A stretch of 64,000 nucleotides of DNA from Chitinophagaceae bacterium 26-R-25 (GTDB lineage: Bacteria > Bacteroidota > Bacteroidia > Chitinophagales > Chitinophagaceae): NCBI GenBank assembly GCA_029906195.1, contig JARWSJ010000001.1, positions 434,001 through 498,000 on the forward strand, written 5' to 3'. Within the stretch, counting starts at the first letter, position 1; each line of letters opens with the position of its first letter. A model generated the notes under the pieces. It had not been told where the DNA came from, did not search any database, and was given only the letters and a program-made list of their open reading frames with translations. This document shows positions 35,152-43,141 of this stretch, in pieces. The translations under genes were made by a program, and so were the position numbers.

Positions 35152-35832
35152 ATGATAAAGATGATTGTGTTTGATATGGCAGGTACAACTGTCGATGAAG
35201 ATAATATTGTGTATAAAACTTTACAAAGTGCCATCAACGAAAAAGGTTTTGATCTTGATCTGGCCAAGGTTTTGGAACAGGGAGCCGGAAAAGAAAAACT
35301 ACAGGCCATAAAAAGTATACTTAAAACATACGCTCAAAATGAGGACGAAAACTTGGCGAAAGATATTTATGATAGGTTTTTAGTGCTGCTTAAGGACGCA
35401 TATACAACAATGGATGTTTTTCCGCAGGCAAATGCAGTCGACCTTTTTCAGTCATTGAAACAAAAAAATATCCTTGTAGTATTAAACACCGGATATAACC
35501 AGGAAACAGCAACGTTTCTTATTAAAAAATTAGGCTGGGAGAAAGGAACACATTTTGACGGTTTAATCACCGCCACAGATGTTCAACAAAATCGTCCGGA
35601 ACCGGACATGATATTGCTGGCAATGGAAAAATTCAACATTGCCAACGCGAGTGAAGTAGTAAAAGTGGGCGATTCAACCATTGACATAGCAGAAGGGCAA
35701 AATGCGGGCTGCGGAATAAGCATAGGCATTACTACCGGAGCGCATACATATGACCAGTTACTTACCGCCAATCCGGATTATATCATTGATGACTTGTTGG
35801 ATCTGTTGCCAATTATTGAAATGAGAAAATAG
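35152..35832 (+). CDS. phosphonatase-like HAD hydrolase (PhnX-like, TIGR03351 type)
   Basis: HAD-superfamily enzyme of 226 residues. The nucleophile is D8 in VFDMAGTTVDED. The residue two places on is Ala, as in phosphonoacetaldehyde hydrolase (DWAGT), whereas phosphatases have Asp there. By eye, K47 in GAGKEKL falls where phosphonatase has its Schiff-base lysine. Other matches are NTGYNQET, TATDVQQNRPEPDM and VKVGDSTIDIAEGQNAGC (acidic metal ligands). It is therefore a good candidate to hydrolyse a carbon-phosphorus bond of an aldehyde such as phosphonoacetaldehyde, a plausible product of the FAD oxidoreductase. It is cytosolic and the last intact gene of the locus. Confidence 0.85.
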   Translation: MIKMIVFDMAGTTVDEDNIVYKTLQSAINEKGFDLDLAKVLEQGAGKEKLQAIKSILKTYAQNEDENLAKDIYDRFLVLLKDAYTTMDVFPQANAVDLFQSLKQKNILVVLNTGYNQETATFLIKKLGWEKGTHFDGLITATDVQQNRPEPDMILLAMEKFNIANASEVVKVGDSTIDIAEGQNAGCGISIGITTGAHTYDQLLTANPDYIIDDLLDLLPIIEMRK

Positions 35833-35894
35833 ATGATGCTAATAGGCTTCGGCAGGTTTTCCAGGCACTCTGAATAACTGGTAGTTCTGTCGAA

Positions 35895-36041
35895 GCCAAT
35901 GGCCCACGCGCCGAATGTGATTCCGGGTGCCTTCACTTCAGATTTTCCCAATTTTCTGTATTCCATCAAACAAATATTTTTTCAAAATTATTTCTCCTGG
36001 TACAGATAGCAATTTCTGCGGCCACTAAAAAATAGGTTAGT
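35895..36041 (-). pseudogene. relic of aldo/keto reductase 5-prime end with its promoter
   Basis: Codons 1-24 of an aldo/keto reductase (MEYRKLGKSEVKAPGITFGA) lie at 35895-35966, then the frame loses similarity. Upstream DNA to 36041 stays alignable with 9856-9932, including the promoter boxes TTG (36010-36012) and TAATTTTG (35983-35990) with the same 19-base spacing. Only the beginning of the gene remains, so it cannot make an enzyme. The promoter could still fire into the 3-prime end of the HAD gene on the opposite strand. The rest of 35833-36249 shows no gene. Confidence 0.75.
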
Positions 36042-36217
36042 GTAGGAACTTATTACCACAGAAAATATAAACAGGTTTTAAATATGCAATTAGATTAGTG
36101 TTATTATCACACTTTTTATTTCTTTTTTTTATATGATAAAGAATATTTTAAGTCGCTTTATCTTGATGGTAACAAATATTTAATCCTGTTTTTTTAACAA
36201 CCTATATAATTTGCGCC

Positions 36218-36253
36218 ATGAATCTTTCAATTTTTACAGGAGGAGGAGAATGA
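36218..36253 (+). promoter_or_regulatory. 11-codon leader frame and purine-rich ribosome site overlapping the sigma-factor start
   Basis: An ATG at 36218 opens MNLSIFTGGGE, stopping at the TGA of 36251-36253, which overlaps the sigma-factor start (ATGATG at 36250-36255). The glycine codons form AGGAGGAGGAGA (36238-36249), a strong Shine-Dalgarno match that is unusual for Bacteroidota. The overlap could couple leader and sigma translation. Confidence 0.4.
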
Positions 36254-36849
36254 TGGACAAGTATTTAATAGAAGGAATCCAGGAAAACAACCAAACGATA
36301 TTTTCCACTGTTTTTAAGCAGTATCACGCCAAACTATACTTTTACTTTCTTGAGAAGAGCGGTTCCTCTATCACCAGTAGTGAACTGGTACAAACAACTT
36401 TCATTAAGTGCTGGAATCACAGGCACGGACTCAACCTGGAAATGGCTCTGTCAGCTCAATTGTTCAGGATAGCAAAAACAACATTCATCGACCACTTGCG
36501 TGAGAAGGCCCGCGAGAGGATCGTAAGTATCGAGGTGGAAAGCATTAATGAAGACCTGACTGATCCTATTGCTGATATTCATCCTTTGTTGGATGAAGTA
36601 GAAGCCAGCTTAAACAAAATATCTCCTCAACGCAGCACTATAGTTAAGTTTCGCCTCGAAGGATTCAGCAACCAGGAAATTGCTGACCAGTTAGGCATTT
36701 CCAAAAAAACGGTAGAAAACCAATTAAACAAAGCAGTAAAAGAAATCCGCAGTCTTGTTCATTCTACAGCCGATTTGTCTTTCCCCCTTTTTTTATTTTG
36801 CCTGCTTTACACTGAAACAATCACGCACTCTCTTGGCGGCGCATGTTAA
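36250..36849 (+). CDS. ECF RNA polymerase sigma factor (Bacteroidota expansion family)
   Basis: Sigma factor of about 199 residues. Region 2 includes FSTVFKQYHAKLYFYFLEKSGSSITSSELVQTTFIKCW, and region 4 includes ISPQRSTIVKFRLEGFSNQEIADQLGISKKTVENQLNKAVKEI. A hydrophobic C-terminal tail (FPLFLFCLLYTETI) is typical of this group. Start codons at 36250 and 36253 follow a purine-rich ribosome site; the frame upstream has no ATG. A FecR-type anti-sigma factor is 75 bases downstream. Together they should switch on the SusC/SusD operon that follows. Confidence 0.92.
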   Translation: MMDKYLIEGIQENNQTIFSTVFKQYHAKLYFYFLEKSGSSITSSELVQTTFIKCWNHRHGLNLEMALSAQLFRIAKTTFIDHLREKARERIVSIEVESINEDLTDPIADIHPLLDEVEASLNKISPQRSTIVKFRLEGFSNQEIADQLGISKKTVENQLNKAVKEIRSLVHSTADLSFPLFLFCLLYTETITHSLGGAC

Positions 36850-36924
36850 CAAATTATTACCGGTGGGTGCAATCGTTCTTCGCGAACGTAATATGGTTGT
36901 CCACTCAGTTCAACAGATTTTGAT

Positions 36925-37947
36925 ATGGAAATTTTAAAGCGAACAATTATTAAGTTATTTAAAGGAACTGCTTCAAAGGAACAGGCTCAGGATCTTTTGC
37001 TGGCTTCTGAAGAAGAGCTGGACAACTATTTCAACGAAAAGGAATGGGCGTCGTTTTCTCCTGGAATTTTGCCAGACGAGTTATCTGTTGAGTGGCACAA
37101 TAATATCCAGCAGCAAATTACTCCTTCGCGTCAATTGCATTGGAAACGCTGGCTGGCAGCAGCGTGCATTCTAGGAGTCGCAACAACCTGCATTTTTTAT
37201 TATCACTCGGGACGAGATCAAAATGCCGATGTAAAAACAATAGCGGAGAACAATGCGGAACCTTCCGCTGAACGTTGCATTGTTAACCGGCTTGCGACAG
37301 TACAACAATATTTGTTGCCCGATAGCTCACTTGTTGAGCTTTCGCCTTCAAGTTGTGTGAAATACAAAGAGCCTTTGGAAAAAGACAGCCGATCTTTCTT
37401 CCTCGAAGGAGAAGCGATATTTCATGTAAAAAAAGATGCACGCAGGTCTTTTACCGTTTTTTCGTCAGGGCTTGCTACAACAGCGCTGGGCACCATTTTC
37501 AAAGTGTCAGGATTTAAAGATCAAAAGATTAGTGTGCTCTTGATTAGTGGAAAGATTAAAGTGAGCGAAGAAAGAAGCAAAAAGACACTGTACTTAAACC
37601 CAGGCCAGAAATGCTCTTTTGATCCCAAATCCTGTGCATTGGAAATGAGTAAAACGCCATTGAAAAAAACGGCACCATTAATTGCAACTAACGATAATTC
37701 TAAGTCAGGTCTTTTGACCGACAATGAAATTATTTTCAATAAAACCCCCTTGCCTAACGTGTTCAGGCAAATAGAATCGATCTACAAGGTTCATATTGTT
37801 TTTGAAGAAGCTTCGATCGGTTCCAGGACATTTACAGGAAGTTTTACAAAAAGCGATATGCCTGATGACGCGATAGAAACAATCGCCCGGCTTAATAATC
37901 TGGACTTGACAAAGGCGGGAGATACCATTTACCTGGGGAAAAAATAA
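36925..37947 (+). CDS. FecR-type anti-sigma factor
   Basis: Inner-membrane regulator of 340 residues. A short cytoplasmic N-terminal part, which binds the sigma factor, is followed by one membrane helix (WLAAACILGVATTCIFYY, about residues 75-92). A periplasmic FecR domain comes next (LLPDSSLVELSPSSCVKYKEPLEKDSRSFFLEGEAIFHVKKDARRSF), then a DUF4974 C-terminal domain (NKTPLPNVFRQIESIYKVHIVF). Normally such proteins receive a signal from the STN domain of a TonB transporter. The SusC gene downstream lacks an STN domain, which is odd. Confidence 0.93.
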   Translation: MEILKRTIIKLFKGTASKEQAQDLLLASEEELDNYFNEKEWASFSPGILPDELSVEWHNNIQQQITPSRQLHWKRWLAAACILGVATTCIFYYHSGRDQNADVKTIAENNAEPSAERCIVNRLATVQQYLLPDSSLVELSPSSCVKYKEPLEKDSRSFFLEGEAIFHVKKDARRSFTVFSSGLATTALGTIFKVSGFKDQKISVLLISGKIKVSEERSKKTLYLNPGQKCSFDPKSCALEMSKTPLKKTAPLIATNDNSKSGLLTDNEIIFNKTPLPNVFRQIESIYKVHIVFEEASIGSRTFTGSFTKSDMPDDAIETIARLNNLDLTKAGDTIYLGKK

Positions 37948-38016
37948 TTAACTGAGAAGAAATTAAAAAAGTGCGCACCACTGGTGCAGGAATCTTATTG
38001 TCTAAATAAATATACA

Positions 38017-41000
38017 ATGAAACAGTTCTACTTGTTCTTGCTAATTGCTTTCATGTTTCCGCTCACGGGAACATTTGCCCAGCAGCAAACGCCTGCTGTG
38101 AAGGGCATCGTTAAATCGGTCAAGGGTGAGGTTCTTACCAATGTTACCGTAACCGTACGCGACAAATCCGGTGATTTTTCTTCAACGGTTGAAACCAATG
38201 CTTCTGGCGTTTTCACTTTTGAAAAACTGAAAAATGCCGGCACCTATTCTTTTACGTTTACCCATGTGGGTTATGAAAAAAAGGTGCTGACCGACTATGT
38301 TTATAAAAGTGGCGACATGATTACCCTATCGGTGAAACTTGCTGTGGTCGATGAATCCATGACGCAGGTAGTAGTAGTGGGTTATGGCACGCAGAAGAAA
38401 GTCAATCTTACCGGCGCCGTTGACCAGGTGGGCAGTGAATATTTTGAAGACAGGCCAATGGCAAACATTGCGAAGGGCCTCGAGGGCGTAATACCGAACC
38501 TTAATATCAAAATGACAGATGGTAAACCTACACGCAGTTCTGTCTTCAACATTCGTGGTGTTACTTCCATCGGATCTGGCGGTAGCGCGCTTGTTTTGAT
38601 TGATGGTGTACCTGGTGATCCTTCAACCATAAATCCAAATGATATCGAAAATATATCCGTATTAAAAGATGCTTCTTCAGCAGCTATTTACGGTTCCCGT
38701 GGTGCTTTCGGAGTAGTTTTAATCACTACCAAATCCACTAAAAAAGACAAAACACAAATTAGCTACAACGGCAATTATTCCGTCAATCAACGCACCTTTA
38801 CACCGGACCTGGTGACTAACGGTTACGAATGGGCGAAAAATTTTGATGAAGCGTTTTATTCATGGAACGATTACCTTTCGCATCCGCAAACGATCAACTC
38901 GCAGTTGGATTTTTCGCTTGCTTATCTCGACTCCTTAAAATACCACAACGAGCACCCGGGATTGCCGGATGTTTCCGTTGATCCCGCTACCGGTAAATAT
39001 GTTTACTATGGCAATACCGATTGGTTGAAGTTGTTGTATAAAGACAAAAATAATTCTTATGAACATGCGCTGTCGGTTTCTGGTGGTTCAGATAAAGCCA
39101 GCTACATGATTTCCGGAAGATATTATCATCAGGATGGAATTTTTCGCTACAACACTGATAATTTCGACCGTTACAATCTTCGCGTAAAAGGAAGCGTTAA
39201 AGTGACAGACTGGTTAACAGTGAATAGCAACACTGATTTCTCCAGCTTTAAGTACAAATATCCGCTGAGCTCGGTTGGAGGGCTCAATGCGATATGGAGA
39301 TTGATGGCCGTTACCGCGTTTCCGGTTTCAACCATGTTGAACCCGGACCAAAGCATGAGCATCGTTGGTGCGTACTCTGTTGGTGATTTTTACTACGGTA
39401 AAAGTTATTCTACTCTCAAGCAGAATTTTCTTCGCAACACAGTTGGCTTTAATGCTTCTATCCTGAAAAATAAATTGAGTATCAAAGGTGATTTTTCGTA
39501 CCTCTATACAAATATGACCGAGGATCGTCGCTTCTTCACGGTTCCATATAGCCTCGGACCTGGCAAGGATATTAATACCGGTCTGAATTACCTGGGTAAC
39601 AACGATACTACAGAAAATTATTTGGTGAGCAACATCTATGGTGAATACTCGCAAAATTTCGGCAAACACTCCGTGAAATTGCTCGCCGGTTGGAACTATG
39701 AGGATGATCTGACCAAAGCTATGTATGCACAAAGAGATGGTCTCCTTGTTGACAATCTTACAGATTTTAATCTTGCTACCGGCTTGAATTATAAGTTAAC
39801 AGGAGGTGGGGCGCAATGGAGAAACTCCGGTATCTTCTATCGTGCGAACTACGCCTTTAAAAACAGGTATCTCGTGGAGTTGGACGGCCGCTATGATGGT
39901 TCTTCTAAATTTCCGGTTGACCAGGCCTTTGGCTTTTTCCCATCTGCTTCTGTAGGTTGGAAAGTGAATGAGGAGTCCTTCATGGAGGGCACCAAAAACT
40001 GGCTGGATAACCTGAAACTCCGCGCTTCTTATGGTACGCTTGGAAATGGTAACATTAAACCGTACACGTTCCTTCCAACGATTGGTACCGCCACCTCCGG
40101 CTCGATAGTTAATGGTGTGTTCCCGAGTTATTTTGTGCAGCCTTCGGTAGTACCGCAAGGACTTACCTGGGAATCGGTTACGACGTTGAATTTTGGTACC
40201 GACTGGGAGGTGTTGAACAGAAGATTGAAGTTCAACTTTGACTGGTACCAGAGAAAGACAACAGGAATGATCACTGCCGGTCAACCACTGCCTGCTACTT
40301 TTGGCGCTTCAGTTCCTAAAGGCAACAATGCAGACATGGTTACCAAAGGTTTTGAGCTTTCATTAAACTGGTCAGACAAAACAGGTGGCAGCAAACCTTT
40401 GTATTACAGCTTCCGTTTTACGCTTGCCAATAATGTTTCCCGCATAACCAAATTTTACAACCCGAACCACCTGCTCTCAACTTATTATGTTGGCCAGAAA
40501 CTCGGTGATATCTGGGGCTACCAGACTGATGGATTTTTCACTTCGCAAGATGATATTTCCAAACATGCCGATCAAAGCTATTTTGTTGTAAGTAATGCCA
40601 ATAAACTTTTGCCCGGCGACATCAAATTTGCTGATCTGAATGGAGACAATAAAGTAAACAACGGAAAAAATACATTAGACGATCCGGGTGATCAAAAGAT
40701 CATTGGTAACTCTGCTATCCGTTTCCCTTATGGATTTACCGGTAACCTAGACTGGAACAATTTCTCCCTTTCATTCTTCTTCCAGGGCGTGGGTAAAAGA
40801 GATTGGGCGCCTTCACCTGAGGCAGCTTATTTCTGGGGACAGATGAACCGTCCTTACAGCTTTTTACCGGCTTTTAACCTCAACCATTGGACAGAGGAAA
40901 ACCCAAGCCAGGATGCTTATTTCCCAAGATACCGTGGATATGTGGCCCTTTCAGGCACGAGAGAATTAGCAGTGGCTCAAACACGTTACCTGCAAAATGC

Positions 41001-41259
41001 AAGCTATGTACGTTTGAAAAATCTTACGATCGGTTATAATCTGCCTGGCTCATTGGTACAGAAACTCCACGTTGCATCAATTCGCCTTTATGCAACGGGT
41101 CAAAACCTGTGGACGTATTCACCAATGTTCAAAGTCTCTAAGAACTTTGACCCAGAGGTGATTGAAGCTTCTGATCCTGAAATCAATTCCGGCGGAGGCG
41201 ATGGGTTCTCTTACCCAATGCAGAAAACTTACACACTTGGTTTAAACGTTAACTTCTGA
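38017..41259 (+). CDS. SusC/RagA-family TonB-dependent transporter (second locus)
   Basis: Outer-membrane transporter of about 1,080 residues. A signal peptide (QFYLFLLIAFMFPLTGTFAQ) leads directly to a carboxypeptidase-like domain (about 25-110), a plug with VVVVGYGTQKKVNLTGAV and SVLKDASSAAIYGSRGAFGVVLITTK, and a barrel ending TYTLGLNVNF. I choose the ATG at 38017 because it begins a normal signal peptide. There is no STN domain between signal peptide and carboxypeptidase-like domain, although a sigma/FecR pair precedes it. SusD follows after 19 bases. Confidence 0.95.
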   Translation: MKQFYLFLLIAFMFPLTGTFAQQQTPAVKGIVKSVKGEVLTNVTVTVRDKSGDFSSTVETNASGVFTFEKLKNAGTYSFTFTHVGYEKKVLTDYVYKSGDMITLSVKLAVVDESMTQVVVVGYGTQKKVNLTGAVDQVGSEYFEDRPMANIAKGLEGVIPNLNIKMTDGKPTRSSVFNIRGVTSIGSGGSALVLIDGVPGDPSTINPNDIENISVLKDASSAAIYGSRGAFGVVLITTKSTKKDKTQISYNGNYSVNQRTFTPDLVTNGYEWAKNFDEAFYSWNDYLSHPQTINSQLDFSLAYLDSLKYHNEHPGLPDVSVDPATGKYVYYGNTDWLKLLYKDKNNSYEHALSVSGGSDKASYMISGRYYHQDGIFRYNTDNFDRYNLRVKGSVKVTDWLTVNSNTDFSSFKYKYPLSSVGGLNAIWRLMAVTAFPVSTMLNPDQSMSIVGAYSVGDFYYGKSYSTLKQNFLRNTVGFNASILKNKLSIKGDFSYLYTNMTEDRRFFTVPYSLGPGKDINTGLNYLGNNDTTENYLVSNIYGEYSQNFGKHSVKLLAGWNYEDDLTKAMYAQRDGLLVDNLTDFNLATGLNYKLTGGGAQWRNSGIFYRANYAFKNRYLVELDGRYDGSSKFPVDQAFGFFPSASVGWKVNEESFMEGTKNWLDNLKLRASYGTLGNGNIKPYTFLPTIGTATSGSIVNGVFPSYFVQPSVVPQGLTWESVTTLNFGTDWEVLNRRLKFNFDWYQRKTTGMITAGQPLPATFGASVPKGNNADMVTKGFELSLNWSDKTGGSKPLYYSFRFTLANNVSRITKFYNPNHLLSTYYVGQKLGDIWGYQTDGFFTSQDDISKHADQSYFVVSNANKLLPGDIKFADLNGDNKVNNGKNTLDDPGDQKIIGNSAIRFPYGFTGNLDWNNFSLSFFFQGVGKRDWAPSPEAAYFWGQMNRPYSFLPAFNLNHWTEENPSQDAYFPRYRGYVALSGTRELAVAQTRYLQNASYVRLKNLTIGYNLPGSLVQKLHVASIRLYATGQNLWTYSPMFKVSKNFDPEVIEASDPEINSGGGDGFSYPMQKTYTLGLNVNF

Positions 41260-41278
41260 TCATTTTTAATATAAACAA

Positions 41279-43012
41279 ATGAAAAAGATATTCTTCTCGA
41301 TTCTTGTGCTTGCAGCGGTTAGCTCCTGCAAAAAGAACCTGGATCTTTCACCGTTGGACAAGCTCACACCTGCGCAGGCTTTTGCAAGTGAAAGCAATCT
41401 TCAACTTTATACGAACTCGTTTTATTCAATGCTGCCGGACGGCCCGGGCGTGTACAAAGCAGATGTGATGACAGACATCACGGTGCCAAACGCTGTATCT
41501 ACCTACATCTCCGGCAAGTTTTCTCCAAACGATGCGACCGGCTGGGGCTGGGGCGCATTAAGAAACGTCAATTATTTTCTGGAGAACTATAACAATCCTT
41601 CCATTTCAGAAAAGGCCCGCAACCATTATGCAGGAATTGCGAAGTTTTTCAGAGCATATTTCTATTTCAACATGGTTAAACAGTTTGGTGATGTGCCGTG
41701 GTACAGTCATACAATGTCACCAACCGATTCTGCGCTGTACAAATCACGCGATCCACGCACATTGGTAATGGATTCGGTACTGGCAGATATCAATTTTGCC
41801 TGCAACAATATTTACGATACCAAAGACGCTACTTCCACGCAAATAACCAAATGGGTGGCGCTTGCACTGAAGTCAAGAATTTGTCTCTTTGAAGGCACGT
41901 TCCGTAAGTATCACAGCGAACTTTCTTTAACCGGTACAGCCAATCAATGGTTGCAGGATGCAGTTGATGCCAGTGATCTTTTGGTCAAAAGTGGTCAATA
42001 CCGTTTGCAAACTGGAACACCGGATAAGGATTACCGTTCATTGTTCATCAGTGAAAATCCTGTTTCAAGTGAAGTTATGCTGGCTGCAGTTTATAATAAT
42101 GCGCTTAAGAAATGGCACGATGCGGCATGGTGGTATAACAGTGCTACCTTGGGCGCACGCCTCGGCCTGTCAAAATCTTTTGTCAATACTTACCTGAATA
42201 GTGACGGCACTCCGTTTACAAGTACACCGGGATATGATACTTTACAATTCCAGACGGAAGTAAAGAACAGGGATAAGCGTCTAACCCAAACCATCCGCAG
42301 TGGTTATTACAAACGTAGCGATGGCACTACGGCGCTGCCGGATTTTAATGTTACTTACTCCGGCTACCAGATCGTTAAGTTTTCGCTGGATGACAAATAC
42401 TATGACACCCGCACGGAAAGTTATAATTCCATTCCAATCATACGTTATGCGGAAGTGTTGCTAAACTATGCAGAGGCGAAAGCAGAACTGGGCACATTTG
42501 TACAGGCAGATTGGGACCTTACAATTGGTGCGCTGAGAAAACGCGCCGGTATTACCAATCCTTTGATGCCTGCTACAGTCGATACTTACATGCAAACAAA
42601 TTTCTTTCCTGATGTTACCAACGGCGTAGTGATGGAAATAAGAAGAGAACGCGGTGTGGAATTGGCTGCGGAAGGATTCCGTTACGATGACCTGAAGCGC
42701 TGGAAGGCAGGTAAATTATTGGAAAGAGTGTACGATGGCCTCTATGTGCCCGGCAAAAACCTGTTACTCGACCTTGACGAGAATGGCAAGCCCGATGTAT
42801 GCTTTGTGGATGCAGTTCCAGCCAGTAAAGTGACAGGCGTTGTGTATTTTCTGTTGGATAATAGCACAAAGAAATTATCGCAGGGCGACAAAGGAAATCT
42901 GCTCTGGTTAGGCAACACACCAAAGACTTATGAAGACAAGAAATATTTTTATCCGATACCCTATAATGAAACACTGCTGAATCCAAATTTGAAGCAGAAT
43001 ACTGGCTGGTAA
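41279..43012 (+). CDS. SusD/RagB-family lipoprotein (second locus)
   Basis: Surface lipoprotein of 577 residues that should cap the SusC channel. The lipobox is VSSC (residues 14-17). TPR-like helices of the SusD fold are visible (RNHYAGIAKFFRAYFYFNMVKQFGDVPW), and the C-terminal half has IIRYAEVLLNYAEAKAELG and MEIRRERGVELAAEGFRYDDLKRWKAG. It ends YPIPYNETLLNPNLKQNTGW, the canonical tail. It is followed by a palindromic repeat and the second propeller/phosphoesterase. Confidence 0.95.
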   Translation: MKKIFFSILVLAAVSSCKKNLDLSPLDKLTPAQAFASESNLQLYTNSFYSMLPDGPGVYKADVMTDITVPNAVSTYISGKFSPNDATGWGWGALRNVNYFLENYNNPSISEKARNHYAGIAKFFRAYFYFNMVKQFGDVPWYSHTMSPTDSALYKSRDPRTLVMDSVLADINFACNNIYDTKDATSTQITKWVALALKSRICLFEGTFRKYHSELSLTGTANQWLQDAVDASDLLVKSGQYRLQTGTPDKDYRSLFISENPVSSEVMLAAVYNNALKKWHDAAWWYNSATLGARLGLSKSFVNTYLNSDGTPFTSTPGYDTLQFQTEVKNRDKRLTQTIRSGYYKRSDGTTALPDFNVTYSGYQIVKFSLDDKYYDTRTESYNSIPIIRYAEVLLNYAEAKAELGTFVQADWDLTIGALRKRAGITNPLMPATVDTYMQTNFFPDVTNGVVMEIRRERGVELAAEGFRYDDLKRWKAGKLLERVYDGLYVPGKNLLLDLDENGKPDVCFVDAVPASKVTGVVYFLLDNSTKKLSQGDKGNLLWLGNTPKTYEDKKYFYPIPYNETLLNPNLKQNTGW

Positions 43013-43042
43013 AAGGTCAGCATTTTTTGTCGATAAGGTGCC

Positions 43043-43076
43043 AGACCTGACAGGTTTTTCAAAACCTGTCAGGTCT
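43043..43076. repeat. palindromic repeat, GACCTGACAGGTTTT hairpin family (copy 2)
   Basis: Perfect 16-bp arms (43043-43058, 43061-43076) with a 2-base loop, then TTTGT. Arm sequence is the same as at 25956-25990. It lies between SusD and the phosphoesterase gene and could act as a partial terminator. Confidence 0.85.
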
Positions 43077-43141
43077 TTGTCCCGAATTTTTTCGAAATCG
43101 TTGAATACAGAAGTTTTCTTCACTATAAGAAAAAACAATTT

